Assembly: GCA_963971405.1 (NCBI GenBank)
Contig: OZ020486.1
Coordinates: 28,729,419 to 28,793,418, forward strand
Length of the DNA: 64,000 nucleotides
Reading direction: 5' to 3'
DNA from: Psococerastis gibbosa
Lineage: Eukaryota; Arthropoda; Insecta; Psocodea; Psocidae
Part shown: in pieces, positions 36,195-48,582 of the stretch
How the letters are laid out: every line of letters begins with the position of its first letter
Position numbering within the stretch: position 1 is the stretch's first letter
Made by a program: the position numbers and the translations under genes
The notes under the pieces: model-generated
Told to the model about the DNA's origin: nothing
What the model saw: only the letters and a program-made list of their open reading frames with translations
Database searches by the model: none

Positions 36195-36430
36195 TGGAGG
36201 GACGTTGACACAAGCCATACAGAGCATAATCTGTGCATTTGAAATGTGGGTATACAGACGAATGAGCCATGTGATGAGGAACGAAAAGTATCACCTTCTG
36301 CATGCAATAATCCAAGGGAAGATAGAAGGACTGAGGAAACAAGAAGCTCTGCCCTTCTTTTTTGACCCTGACATGAAGCCCAGAACTTTCGCCAGTCAAC
36401 TTATAGGGTCTGGCTTTGTGCAGTAGAAAA
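36195..36430 (+). pseudogene. LINE ORF2 relic with internal deletion
   Basis: Reads ICAFEMWVYRRM, then directly HVMRNEKYHLLHAIIQGKIE. Both are landmarks of LINE reverse-transcriptase C-termini that normally lie further apart. The 5' part matches 42463-42598. Confidence 0.65.
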
Positions 36431-36654
36431 CGTTCCTCCTGTCCTCATAAATCCTTTATTTATTTAATGAAAAAATATTTAATACATTCATTAATTTATT
36501 ATGTAATGCTGTGTTTTATTTATTTCTATTTCTATTTTTAATTTGAGTGATACTGTACGTTGATTCTCTTTCAGCTATGTAGCTGTTGTGGCTACTGCTG
36601 ACCTGTGTAATGTAACAAAAATTCAATACACACATAGTATTATTATTATTACTA

Positions 36655-36776
36655 TTCTGAGGCGCAGTGGTTTGGCAAGAGCACGACTTTTCCTTTCAAA
36701 GCAGCAGTCCCAAAGGCCCAAATTCCCACGACGATCGCTAATCTTCAATAGAAGAGACATTTAACGAAGAAGACAG
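36655..36776 (+). mobile_element. SINE family 3 (tRNA-like head plus GATGATCGC module)
   Basis: GAGGCGCAGTGGTTTGGCAA resembles an A-box region. The 3' module CGACGATCGCTAATCTTCAA and AGAAGAG recurs at 29745 and 34008. A reverse head fragment is at 47094-47150. Confidence 0.5.
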
Positions 36777-37985
36777 TCATTGGATTCCCCGTCGCCAGAA
36801 CTCTACAGAAAACACGAATTCCTGGTGGGCAGCAAAAAGAAGCCAAACCATCTCAAAGATGGAAAAGATATGATCTCAGGTGCGTTAGAGGGGTAAGATT
36901 GAGATGCTCCTATTTGAAGTTTATGGAGAAGAAAAGGAGGTCGTTGTGGTCAAAAGGAGAGGGTTGGCTGGGCCATCCACAAGTGTTAGCTAAAGTTCAC
37001 CGCTCATGTTATTAATGACGCGCATTGAAATGCCACGCCACGTAGTAACTGACCCACCCATTTATTTTTCCCCCAAAAGGCCATTTCTCCTCGAGCGGGC
37101 GATCATTACATTAAGTTTCTGACATTTATAAGAGTGATTCCCCCGCGGGAACTTCTCCCGCCGGAACTGCTGACCCTTCGACTCAAACTTTGATTCAACT
37201 TGACGGAGACATCAAAGAGTGTCAGCTTGTCGGTGGGGGGGGGGGGGGGACTGAACAATGTGGCAACAGCAAACTAGCTACAGGGGTGGCTCCCTACTAA
37301 CGGTGAATCATATGGTAATGTGGGCGCCATGCTGTGCACAATCATATGGGCGTAATGGATTAGCTCATGCGAACGGTGAAAGTGATGGAAAAACAGAGAA
37401 AGCGGGTGCTTTAGGGTAAATAAACAAAGGAGCAGTTCCTTGTAAATAATGAATACATTTGCCAGATACAGACCACACCATAGCAGTTGTACGTGTCTGC
37501 GTTATTAGGATTTATATGAGGGTTTATTGAAAAACAGGAAAAAAACTGTAGCGTGCATTGGCTTTAAATAATTGTGTGGCATACGAGTACTTATCATATT
37601 AATAGGTAGGACATTTCCTTTTAGGCTTAGTTTCTCATCAAAGGTTTTTACACATAGCAGCGGGATTTTTGGTTATATTAATACAATAATTATTAAGTCG
37701 GGGTAACCACCAGCAAAAAATCTTTGTTGTCATATGGGTATAATTGATGCAGCCCCCCCCCCCTCCCAAATGTGGTTTGGTACACTAGGTAGAATTCAAC
37801 TTTCCAGGCGTGCGACACATACTACAAATATCTCTACATACCATAGGAATGCAGCCCTCCCCGAAATAAAATGCTGGTTGTACTGTACTATATAGGTACT
37901 CGTATCATTAGTGTAGAAGTACGTTTGGTGACAACTACACCAACCAATCAATGTTTGATGTCCAACTTCATTAATACATCAATGA

Positions 37986-38378
37986 TTAAGGGCAAACCGG
38001 AGTCGCCGATATTCCATTTCTGGGCAAACTTTAATTTCTCATGAAATATGGAACGCAGAACAATGAAAAAATGCTGAATGGAAAGAAGAATTTTTTCTCC
38101 TAATTTTAATATATAGTATGTTGCAATCATCAATACCGATCGGCTATAGTTAGTGAACTTGATACGCAAAAAATAACGGTCACTCAGGAGTTCAAGCTGA
38201 AGGATTTCATCAACTGTGGCGAATTGGGGTTAGTTAAGGCCACATACTATGCATCAAAATTAGGAGAAAAAATTCTTCTTGCCATTCAGCATTTTTTCAT
38301 TGTTCTGCGTTCCATATTTCATGAGAAATTGAGGTTTGAACAGAAAATGGAATATCGGTGACTCCGGTTTGCCCTTAA
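37986..38378. mobile_element. TTAA-bounded foldback MITE (T3)
   Basis: TTAAGGGCAAACCGGAGTC at the left is mirrored as GACTCCGGTTTGCCCTTAA. Arms match over ~130 bases, including TTCTCATGAAATATGGAACG. Confidence 0.8.
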
Positions 38379-38992
38379 ACAGTAGTAGTTAAATAGTACA
38401 TTCTGGGAAGGGAAATAAATTTTGGTGGTGGACTGAAAGGATAACCATGCACAAGTGAAAAATGTGGACGCGGGCATCATGATTTTTGTTTAATGTGAAT
38501 TTAGTGAAAAAAAAGTGTTGGTTTTACATCGCTGAGTACATAGGTGGCGGTAAATCCTTCCAATTAAAGAAATACGAGCAGCAGAGAACAGGATCCCGAG
38601 TTCCCGGCGAAATAACAATGAAACAGAAGCACACAAGCTGCTATAACAACACCGCCCCAAGTTCTCTTTATAAAACCAAGAAAAAGCTCAAAGTCTAGTT
38701 TATTTAGCACGCTAAAACAATAAAGCCCGCCCCTTCATCACTTTATAGCACTGCTTTCATTCGGACAGATTTTACCAGCTTAAACTTCTTTGTAGACTTC
38801 ACACCTTGTTCTAAGCTTATTGTTTTAGGCTTTAAGGAATCAGGAACGGAACCTGTTAAATTTACAAGACAAGGATTGACTACTTTACACTTTCTTCCTA
38901 CTTATAAGCCCTGGCGCATCAGTTTACAGTTACGAAATTAGAGCATCTGAAACCCCCAACCAATATATACTGGTATATATGCAATATACATA

Positions 38993-38995
<3 letters not shown>

Positions 38996-39036
<41 letters not shown>
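38996..39036. repeat. AT dinucleotide microsatellite
   Basis: About 20 uninterrupted AT units bounded by TATATGCAATATAC-like DNA. Confidence 0.9.
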
Positions 39037-39040
<4 letters not shown>

Positions 39041-39268
39041 TAGTGCAATTATCGCAATGGAGCCTAGACAAATAATAATAATCTTACAGGCCATCTGCGA
39101 CAAAACCTACGCTTCAGACTTGGTTCAGATTTTAAGGTTCTTATGAGGACATGAGCACCCCAAAATGGGTTGTTTTGATTGACTTTTTATTTTTCATTTA
39201 ATTAACAAAGCAAGTTATTAAAGATTTGGCTCATGTAAGTTGTAGAAGACTGCTTCATGCATCATATC

Positions 39269-39840
39269 AAGGCCGTAGCAAAGGGGTGGGGGTCTTATTG
39301 GGCTGCAGCCCCCCCCCCCCCGAAATGAAAAGTTGAGAATTAAATAAATGTAACATGAATATGTCTTCCTCAGTAAATTTCCTCCGGGGGTCCCCCTGAT
39401 TGGAGCAATTTGAATATATATATTCCTTTGCAAGCTTTCCTGCTGTAAAACCCCACTGTTTTGCACTTAAATTTTCAAAATTTTTCCCCGGTGAGACCCT
39501 CGGCCCCCCTCTTTGGGTGAAATGCAATATAATTTTTATGAATAAACATTCTTTTGTAGGCTTTGTAAAATCCATACTTTACTGCTGTTAAAATGCGTAA
39601 AACCCCACTATTTTGCGTTCATATTTTCAAATTTTTCCGCCAGGGGAGATCCCCGGGCCCCCTCTGTGGGTTAAATGCAATAATTTTTTTTATGAATAAG
39701 CATTCTTTTGTAGGCTTTGTAAAATCTATACTTTACTGCTGTTAAAATGCGTAAAACCCCACTATTTTACACTTATATTTCCAAATTTTTCCACCGGAGA
39801 CCCCCGGGCCCCTCTCTTTGGGTTAAATGCAATATTATTC
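39269..39840. repeat. Poly-G/C element with ~160-bp tandem repeats
   Basis: Begins CAAGGCCGTAGCAAAGG, like the hAT foldbacks at 15044 and 18838. Two to three tandem units (about 39430-39835) follow, sharing GTAGGCTTTGTAAAATC, TTTACTGCTGTTAAAATGCG and TAAAACCCCACTATTTT. The opposite terminus is not identified. Confidence 0.6.
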
Positions 39841-40039
39841 CTATACTTTCTAATCCGTCGTAATGATATAATTGCATTTATTTTTAGTCCGCATATCCGC
39901 AAAATTTTATAAACCTGTGTTCGCACCGAAGCTAAATCCTCCAATAAATTGCCGTTTGATGTGCGTATGTTATCATATATATATACGAGTAACACCATAA
40001 CTTCTAAATAATACACTAGATACAATTGAATTCTCAAGA

Positions 40040-42460
40040 AATAAATTTACACTAGATGGGATCACAGTTGCCCGTTAATAAGTAAAAACTGAAAAGTATT
40101 TATTTTTGGGGAGCCAATTTTCTACGTAACATATCCTCATAACAGATCTAGACTACTGCACTATTAGGGATGTCAGCAACATGCCGTGTTTATACCGGTG
40201 AGGAGAAATCTGGATTATAACGATGACTTTCATGCTCGGGCTTAGAAGTCAGATAGATCTCCCGGGGTGAAATTTAAAAGTCCTGAAGTTTTTCTAAAAG
40301 AAGTCAAGTGAAAAGGGGTGCTCTAACGAGCGCCCCAGCCCTACAAACAGGTGAAACTAATCATGGGAAATACATTCCCATGGGGGAAACATGTCTCATA
40401 AACAGTTGGCACGTCCTTGGTGAGCTATTTATCGTCGGTCGTAACAAGATATGTTAGTTGTTGCTGTCACTCTTGTCAAAACGTTGCGCTTTAGATTGCC
40501 CAAAATTTATGATAACGCTCGTATCGTCGGGAAATTCCACTGTGATAGATTTCTCATGAGAAATTTTTCAACCATATTGTAGTAGCCTATTACGATAAAA
40601 TTTAATGTTCATAAACTACACTGGATTTTATTTCTTGTGGCAGTTTGTAAATTATAATGTTGATTAGTATCTCTAAGAGTTTACCGCTAACATTATGGCT
40701 GAAATTGACATTGCCCAGGCAGTGACGAATGGCGCACGTGTGAGAAACACATTACGAATAGCTTCAAATCGTAGGCAATACAATATGAGTTATGAATTAA
40801 ATCAAGTTAAATCTGCCGAAAAAGCACACGAGACAAATTGGCGAGAACGTGATTGAGACCAATGATCACTAAAACATATCCAATTTTATGAAACTTATCC
40901 TCTAAACGCATAAAAAACACATGAAAATCACAACTCTAATCTGCAACACCAATGAAATCACCCCTAGAGCATTACTATTGAGTCTCCAGAGAGGAAACAT
41001 TGGAAATGCACTCCTCAATTAACACCATACCAACACAATTACAGACGCTCTCCAACTGTGCATTTTGCAAATACAATTGCGAAAAAAGGGTTTTTGAAGA
41101 AAAGTCGTTGGGACTGGCAGTGACTGGGTGATGGGTATTGTAATGGGAGTCGTGACTTTATTACGGACTTGTTGTGGTTCCTCATGTCAAACTTGACCCA
41201 TTCCAACTCGAATTTTATGTCTATTGTCTGGTCTAATACGTTTCTTACAACTTGCTTGGGTTTGTTGTTTGCAACAAAGTTAAAATGTTCAAGGATACTT
41301 TATTTACACCATTTCCCCTACAGTACAATGTGCAATGAATTTCAGTAGTATAGTACCTATACTTTATTACTGCACAGATTACCTTTCTCTTCCTTTTCTA
41401 AACCTTAAAAGAGAAATACCGTTCTCCGTAAAGCATGAGAAATTGGCAAAGCTTTTGACGAATTACAAGTAAAACCAGGCGAGTTTCAAAGCGTTACAAA
41501 TTCTGACTATTTGGCATCTACAAGTACTGTATTGTACTACCTACAACTATTGTACAATACAGTAAAACTAGTAAGTATTATCCAAATCTGCGTCAGGAAA
41601 AAAAAGCTCCTAAACTGGTGAAGACAGTATATGAGTCAATTAGCTTCCTTTGACCAAGACACTGAGTTTCTGGAAGCAAGCGGCGGAAGATCGTCCGAGG
41701 GGGCGTGGTGTAGTGGCAGCGGCCAAAAGTCCCCCGGGCTGGACGCGCCAACCTAAGTCAAGTAAGTCAAGTACTGAGTAAATCATGAATTTCTTCCATG
41801 TATAGTACGATACTACAATACTACTCATTTATTTGATATAAATTCATACAGGGGCAAAAATACGCTCTTTGTCCAAATTATGATATTTTCATTAAGAAAA
41901 AGATCAAATTTTCCAAGTGTTTGATAATCCGAATGGGGTCTGGTCTGATGGAGTCGGGAAGTATAGGTGTTCTACTGTATAATATATGTTTCGTCAACAT
42001 CCTCACCCTGCGGTATAAAAGCAGTATTGTTTATCTCCCCCCCCCCCCCCCCCCCGAAGGCCGCCATCTTGGGATAACTCGACACCGCCATCAAGACAGC
42101 ACATAAAAACAGGTCGCCGCCCGCGCCTTGTTATCTCTGTTGGCATGTCTTTCAATGCGGAATCGATCACTCGCCTTCCATTCATCATCCACAATGAGCT
42201 CTCCCACCCCTTGCACTCAGATCATCATTTTTCGGACATTAATATTGAGTAGTGGTTTTCGATGTTTTGGTGATTATTGGTTTACCATATTTTCCATTCT
42301 TTACCATAAAAACGTCCCCATACGATATGCTGTCTAAGGTATTTGACGAAAGAACGACAGCTGAGCTGCGATAGTTACATGTAAATGAAAATATTACATT
42401 CTCCACTCTTCGGTTTTCGTAGGTTACTTTTAATAGAACGTATATGAGCAATCGTTCTAT
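40040..42460. other. Intergenic DNA
   Basis: No supported gene. A C-run at 42038-42055 probably marks an unresolved repeat. Confidence 0.5.
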
Positions 42461-42462
42461 AT

Positions 42463-42598
42463 GGGGGGATGGACGTTGACATAACTGACACAAGCTATGG
42501 AGAACAGAATCAGTGCATTTAAAATGTGGATATACAGACGAATGCTGCGCATATCCTGGAGAGATCGCGTCCCTAATGCCGAGGTTCTGCGAGGCTGA
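42463..42598 (+). pseudogene. LINE ORF2 C-terminal relic
   Basis: Reads AMENRISAFKMWIYRRMLRI then SWRDRVPNAEVLRG and stop, a standard LINE reverse-transcriptase C-terminal segment. The left 60 bases match the 36195 relic. Confidence 0.7.
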
Positions 42599-42652
42599 GA
42601 TGCTCAGGCGGAAGCTGACTTTGACCACGTGATAGGAAGACTGATCTAATTT

Positions 42653-43498
42653 TTGCTTTCCAATTTATACGTAGTGTAAGAAAAGCTTTGTGATGGTCGA
42701 AATTTTCGATTCCGAGATTTCAACGGATTTACACGTTTTGAGGTCCCAGGTTTTTACGAAATGTCTGTCTGTCTATCGCTCTGTCTGTCTGCTCGTCGAT
42801 TTCCGGGCAAACTACTCGGTCGATTATTTTGATGAAATTCGGCATGTAGGTTCACAAAAATCATACCTCGGAACTATTTTTTTTATTTGGGGCTAACTTA
42901 ATTTGGGGGGCTTTTATTCTCAAAAAACTCCAAAAAAACGTCTAAAAAATGTATTTCTCAAAAACGGCTCCAACAATTTCTTTTAAATTCACATATATTG
43001 TAGTTGTTATTAATGTTGATAAAATTTGGGGGGCCGCTTGCCCCTTGATAGTTTGCTTCTGGGGTAAAAAAATAAAAATAACTAAATTTTAATGAAAAAT
43101 TACAAAAAAAAATAATTTTTCTGTGAAACCTTTCTATCTATGATTTCTACCTTTAGGCATGTTTTAGGTGTTAAATTGAGTAACGAAACCGGACAGGTTG
43201 CTTTCCCAGAAAAGTATTTGGTTTTGTACAAAAAAGTTATTTTTTTAAAAAATTATAGAAAATTCACGCTAAAATGCATTGCCTGCCCTGCCAGTATTGC
43301 TGTGTGGTAATGTGTTGGTCTGACCTATCTAGAACTTACCTCACCTCCAGTGACGTCAGGTGGGCACCCCCCCCCCCCCCCCGAGATATCGGAAATTGAA
43401 TCATAGGAAAATTATTTACCATGATATTACTCATTTTCTCTATCTACTAATTTTGATAAATTGGAAAGCATGTTCGAATAATCTCGGACCGGTTCTTT
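42653..43498 (+). mobile_element. HINE copy D
   Basis: Full-length, with a C-run of about 16 near 43367 and TGACGTCA upstream of it. The 3' hairpin is slightly altered (CGAATAATCTCGG). Confidence 0.78.
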
Positions 43499-44677
43499 CT
43501 ATTTTTTCAGCAATGTTGCTGATATGGAACTAGCGTAGTAAAGAACCCAGTTTAATGAAGAAGTAGGTAGCCTTCGACCATCAACGTTCTCGGGGGACCA
43601 GGAGGGCAGGAACCCATTTCTCGAAATCACTAGCAGGAAACTTACATTCAACATAGTCACCACCAGGTTAATGAAGGAACGTTCAATATTGATTGATGGA
43701 TTGAAATGAAAGGAAAGTCATGACTCTGTGAAAAATCTTTCTCCACCAACTGCCTTAAATCAGCTCTTGCTTGTAATTCACTTCCCCTAACTTACAAAAT
43801 TGAGTACGACGACCCCCGCTGTTTGGAGAGGGGCTGTGCAATGGAATGTTTGAGTGGCAATATAAAAAAGTTGGATTGCCTGAAATTTCAATCAGTGTTT
43901 TATGTAATTTGTGCGGCATTTTCAGGTCGGAAGTAGATGATAAGTGCCCTGTGGGGTTTCAAACTGCCGCAGTCAGCTGGGCGACGGAAGTTGTTGACTA
44001 GAATTGGGGGTACACGCGCGGAAATGGACTTTAAATTTTGATCCTGCTTCGTCCTTTGGGAAGCAAGTCAATTTATACAAGTAACTTCAAATGCTCTGTC
44101 TATGAATAGTGAGTATCGTATGTTCTAGCATTCGCATGTATCTATAGTAGTCTTACAGTATACAGTTGTAGTTTTCGGAGACTGCTGTTATTTCGATATT
44201 TTATATTTATGGTGGAGAGCACACTGGACGGAATTTCTAAGTCAGGGAGCATGTAAGAAGTTGTTAACTGCCTAGGAGATTATCTCCCGCGAGTAAGAAT
44301 CCCTAGAACCTCTGAAATCATCCAAAAAGTAGCAAAGGCAGAATAACCAGCTGATTGGACAAGACATGTTAAGAGCTGTAATAGCCTGCTCCCTTTCCCC
44401 CCCTTGCCATTTTTACATCATTATTATTACTATTAATGGTTGGTTTGATGTTTATAACGTATATAATACTTGTTTGAACAATGTGTGTGTCTCTATATTG
44501 TTAATTAATCTCCTGTATGTAAGACATATGTAACGTAATCCATTTATACAAAGCCATTTCCAAGCGACAAAAACATAATATTCCGTATATTTCCAGATTA
44601 AAATATTGCATAACATGTAAACACATCTACCGCAACGCGAGGCGAAGCTTGGTCTTTGATGCTGTCCTATTCCTATC
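43499..44677. other. Intergenic DNA
   Basis: Nothing recognisable beyond a short C-run at ~44397. Confidence 0.5.
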
Positions 44678-45200
44678 TTTAGTATAAGGAAAGATTTGTG
44701 ATGGTCAAAATTTTTAACTTCGATACTTCAGAGTTTTTTTTCAGATTTACACGTTTTGAGGTCCCAGGAACTCAAAAGTAATGTGTGTGTCTGTTTGTCG
44801 ATTAGTGGACAAACTACTCGATGAATTTTCATGAAATTTGGCATGAAGGTTCACAAAAATCATATCTTGGGATCGATTTTTTATTTTGGGCTAACTCAAT
44901 TTTTGGGGGTTGTTACCCTCCAAATACTCCAATAAAACGGCTTAAATAAAATTCTCAAAAACGGTCCAACATTTTTTATTTATAAATGCACATACAGTAT
45001 ATATTGTAGTCGGTGTTATTTAATTTAAACAAAACCCAATAGGTCGCAAGCCCCTTGATAGTTTGATTCAGGGGTCAAAAAATGGTTTTAACTTAATTTT
45101 CACAAAAATTACAAAAAAATTATTTTTCTGTGGAACCTTTCTATTTATGCTTTTCAACTTCAACTTTATGTTTTAGGTGTTTCATAAAGTAACAAAACGG
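44678..45200 (+). repeat. Diverged HINE relic
   Basis: GTATAAGGAAAGATTTGTGA, ACGTTTTGAGGTCCCAGGAA and GGCATGAAGGTTCACAAAAA are clear, but both ends and the C-run are lost. Confidence 0.6.
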
Positions 45201-45990
45201 AAATTAAAACCAGCCATAACTAATACAGTGCTTCAATGTATTGTTCTGCCCGTTCTAGACCATGATGTAATCGTCAACCTTACAAAAGTTATTGCTTATT
45301 AATTGTTTTATATATATTATATTACTTACTTCCATACTTATCAATGTAGTTTTTGGCGAAAGGGAAAGTCGAGGCAACCAAAATACTAATTAATATTACT
45401 AAATAATACTATATATACTAGGAATTCAATCGTATGGGTTCTTGACATAGGGTGAATTTTTTTTACGAGAATTCTAACAGACCCATAAGAAAGGGAACAC
45501 TACCTAATTATTAAAGTTATATTAGGTTTCTGTCGCTCAAAAAATGTGAACAGTGTTATAAATGGGCTCATACCCGTCTTATCATGTTTTGTTTAATAGA
45601 CGATTTAAAAAGCAATTAAGTAATTTTCCTTCGTCGTTATATTATTTGATTTAACACCATGTGACAAACCATTGAAGGGTGAGAAATTAGTTGATGGGAT
45701 GGTGCTGCGAACTGCGTTGCTGTTCCTGCGACTTATCTGCCGCCAATTTCCTTCCCACACCGCATTCGTCGAGGAATTGCACCTAGCACCCCCGGCCCCT
45801 TGGAGGATCTATCTCCTGCTCATACACCAGTAATTGTGTTTCCGTGCATCCTCGTCAGCTAGGCAATCAGATAGACTCTAATAACAAGCACAGCAACCCT
45901 TTGCTTACTTTCAGTTAGTTAATTCAAATAACCATTGCCATAGCATGGAGTATAGCATGGATAGAGTGTATGGAATTAAAACCATAATGA

Positions 45991-46834
45991 TTGCTTTCCA
46001 ATTTATACGTATAAGGAAAGCTTTGTGACGGTCGAAATTTTCGATTCCGAGATTTCAACGGATTTATACGTTTTAAGGTCCCAGGAACACAAAAAAGTGG
46101 TTTTTACGAAATGTCTGTCTGTCTGTCTGTCGTTCTGTCTGTTTGTCTGTGCGTCGATTTCTGGGCAAACTACTCGGTCGATTTTGATGAAATTCGGCAT
46201 GTAGGTTCACAAAAATCATACCTCGGAACTATTTTTTTTATTTGGGGATAATTTAATTTGGGGGGTTTTATTCCCAAAAAACTCCAAAAAAACGTCTAAA
46301 AAATTATTCCTCAAAAATGGTCCCAACGGTTTCTTTTAAATTCACATATATTGTAGTCGTTATTAATGTTAACGAAATGCGGGGGGTTGCTTCTGGGGGT
46401 AAAAAATAAAAATAACTAAATTTTAATGAAAAATGACTAAAAAATAATTTTTCTGCGAAACCTTTCTATCGTTGATTTCTACCTTCAGGCATGTTTTAGG
46501 TGTTAAATTGAGTAACGAAACCGGACAGGTTGCTTTCCCAGAAAAGCATTTGGTTTTGTAAAAAAAAATGTTTTTTGAAAAAATGATAGAAAATTCACGC
46601 TCAAATGCATTGCGTGCCCTGCCAGTGTTGCTGTGTGGTAATTTGTTGGTCTGACCTATCTATAATTTACCTCTCCTCCAGTGACGTCAGGTGGACAACC
46701 CCCCCCCCCCCCCCCCCGAGATATCGGAAATTTAACCATAGGAAAATTATTTACCATGAAATTACTCTTTTTCTCTATCTACTAATTTTGATAAATTGGA
46801 AAGCATGTTCGAGTAAACTCGGACCGGTTCTTTC
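45991..46834 (+). mobile_element. HINE copy E
   Basis: Full-length, with GTCT units at ~46110-46150 and a C-run of about 18. Confidence 0.8.
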
Positions 46835-47070
46835 TTTCCGATTTATGCGTTAGCCTTTAAGGAAAGCTATGTGATGGTCGAAGTTGCGAGTTGTCGAGTT
46901 CGAGATTTCAACCGATATTTACACGTGTCTAAGAACCAAAAAAAGAGGTTATTACGAAATGTCTTTATTATTTTGGGCTAATGCAATTTTGGGGGATGTT
47001 ACTAACAAACGGCTAAAACTTTTTCTCAATAACGGTTCAAACGATTATTTTGAAATTCACATACTGTATG
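46835..47070 (+). repeat. Partial HINE directly behind copy E
   Basis: The 5' signature (TTTCCGATTTATGCG, GGAAAGCTATGTGATGGTCG) restarts immediately after the 3' end of copy E, then decays. Confidence 0.55.
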
Positions 47071-47093
47071 TTGCATGGCAATTTAGACCTTGG

Positions 47094-47150
47094 AGACTGC
47101 CGCTCTGAATAGGGAAGTCCTGCTCTTGCCAAACCACTGCCTCAGGTTTT
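47094..47150 (-). repeat. SINE family 3 head fragment
   Basis: GCTCTTGCCAAACCACTGCC is the reverse of the tRNA-like head at 36655. Confidence 0.45.
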
Positions 47151-47221
47151 TCAACTAGGATGTTCTTCTGCCGGGAGCTCTCTGCCCTTCTATCTTCCCT
47201 TGGACTATTAAACAGAACTTC

Positions 47222-47362
47222 TAATTGTCACTTGTGGTTGTGGGTTGGCATAGGTCGTGCTGAACCAGTTTTCCAACGGCCGAAAATGGAAACAATAGCA
47301 ATAATGTCGGAAAACTCGATGGTGTTGTTGGCAGGGCAAGGCTCGATGGGCCACTAACAGTA
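47222..47362 (+). repeat. Dispersed repeat R4, copy 4
   Basis: TTGTCACTTGTGGTTGTGGG, CCAACGGCCGAAAA and AATAATGTCGGAAAAC match the other copies. Confidence 0.5.
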
Positions 47363-48380
47363 CGCTTAAGTCGATAAAAATCCCCATCAATTAGCATCGG
47401 TAATAGGTTTAAAATGTTCTAAAGTATAACACATTCAGCTGCAATATGGCTCAAAAAATACTGCGATGAGTTTGTTGAAAGTGCAGCATTACTTTCACTC
47501 GTTATCACCTTCATTAAATAGTTCTGTGAATGGTGACGAATCGAGCGTAAATATTCTGAAATGCATGAAATGGCAAGAGAACAGAATATCCCCACGAACA
47601 ATGCGCCCTCACTATGAGATAGAGAATGAGGGGTTATGAAAATTCCAGAGAGAAACGACATTCTCGACAAGGATCATTCCAACAATGATGTTATACGAGG
47701 AATAGCTTCTGGAATCCATTTCGAATCTGATAACAATGGATCACATTTTTCGCATCGCAGCTCATTTCAATAAAAGGTACAGTACCAAATGCCGTATAGC
47801 GAAATTGTTATGGGAACCTACGATAGAATCCAAAATATACGAAAGATGCCAGGGACGAACTCGTCTGACTGACACATTACAACATTAACTTAATTCGACG
47901 GAAAATATATATTACAAGGCGCACACCGAAAATCGCGAGGAATGGCATACTGTACTGAATGAGCACAGCAACAGTAAGTTGTCACTAGAGATGTCACGAA
48001 TAGTGGTTTCGCCGAATACCGAATATTCGGTTACCGAGTACTGAGTGCATTTTTGGTGCATTTTGCGTTTCGTCGCGAATGCTGAAAAATGCTAACAAAG
48101 TGTATAGTTCTCGAAGGGTTGATTTCTTTGTTGGCATCGGAATTAGCTTCACCGCCATTTGTATGTTCGAGCAGATGTAATGTTCTAACGAAACCTTCGT
48201 GGTGATAACCTTTACTATGTGTTAGTATTTTTTTGTTTTTACTTTAAGTTTTGACGTTGTGAATCCAGCTATTTACAGTACATATTTAAACGGAAAATTA
48301 CTATACTGATTTTAATGTGTCTAACCAATTCGCACAAAAAAATATATTTTTAAAGAATAAATTCTAAAAATAAAAATATT
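47363..48380. other. Intergenic DNA
   Basis: GATGTCACGAATA and CCGAATATTCGG near 47990-48032 resemble one end of a hAT-type repeat, but no partner end is found. Confidence 0.4.
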
Positions 48381-48582
48381 GACTTTTTGCTCTATTAATA
48401 ACGCCAACCTAGCGAAGTTAGGGCTATTAAGCCCTATCTTACACTCAACTAGGAAGACCCGGGACCGCCTGCTTCACATGCCCTCCAAATCATGGCCAGA
48501 AAATGTAACAAGTGTGAGACTCGAACCAACAACCTTTCGGGAGAAAGTCGGAGTCTGTACCACAACTCTACATGTCCTGACA
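48381..48582 (-). mobile_element. SINE family 1, copy 1b
   Basis: Full-length. On the minus strand it has B-box-like GGTTGTTGGTTCGAG and all body landmarks. Confidence 0.8.

Noticed and set aside
42239..42628. 129-codon minus-strand frame
   Set aside because: Antisense to a LINE relic; the plus-strand reading has the recognisable motif.
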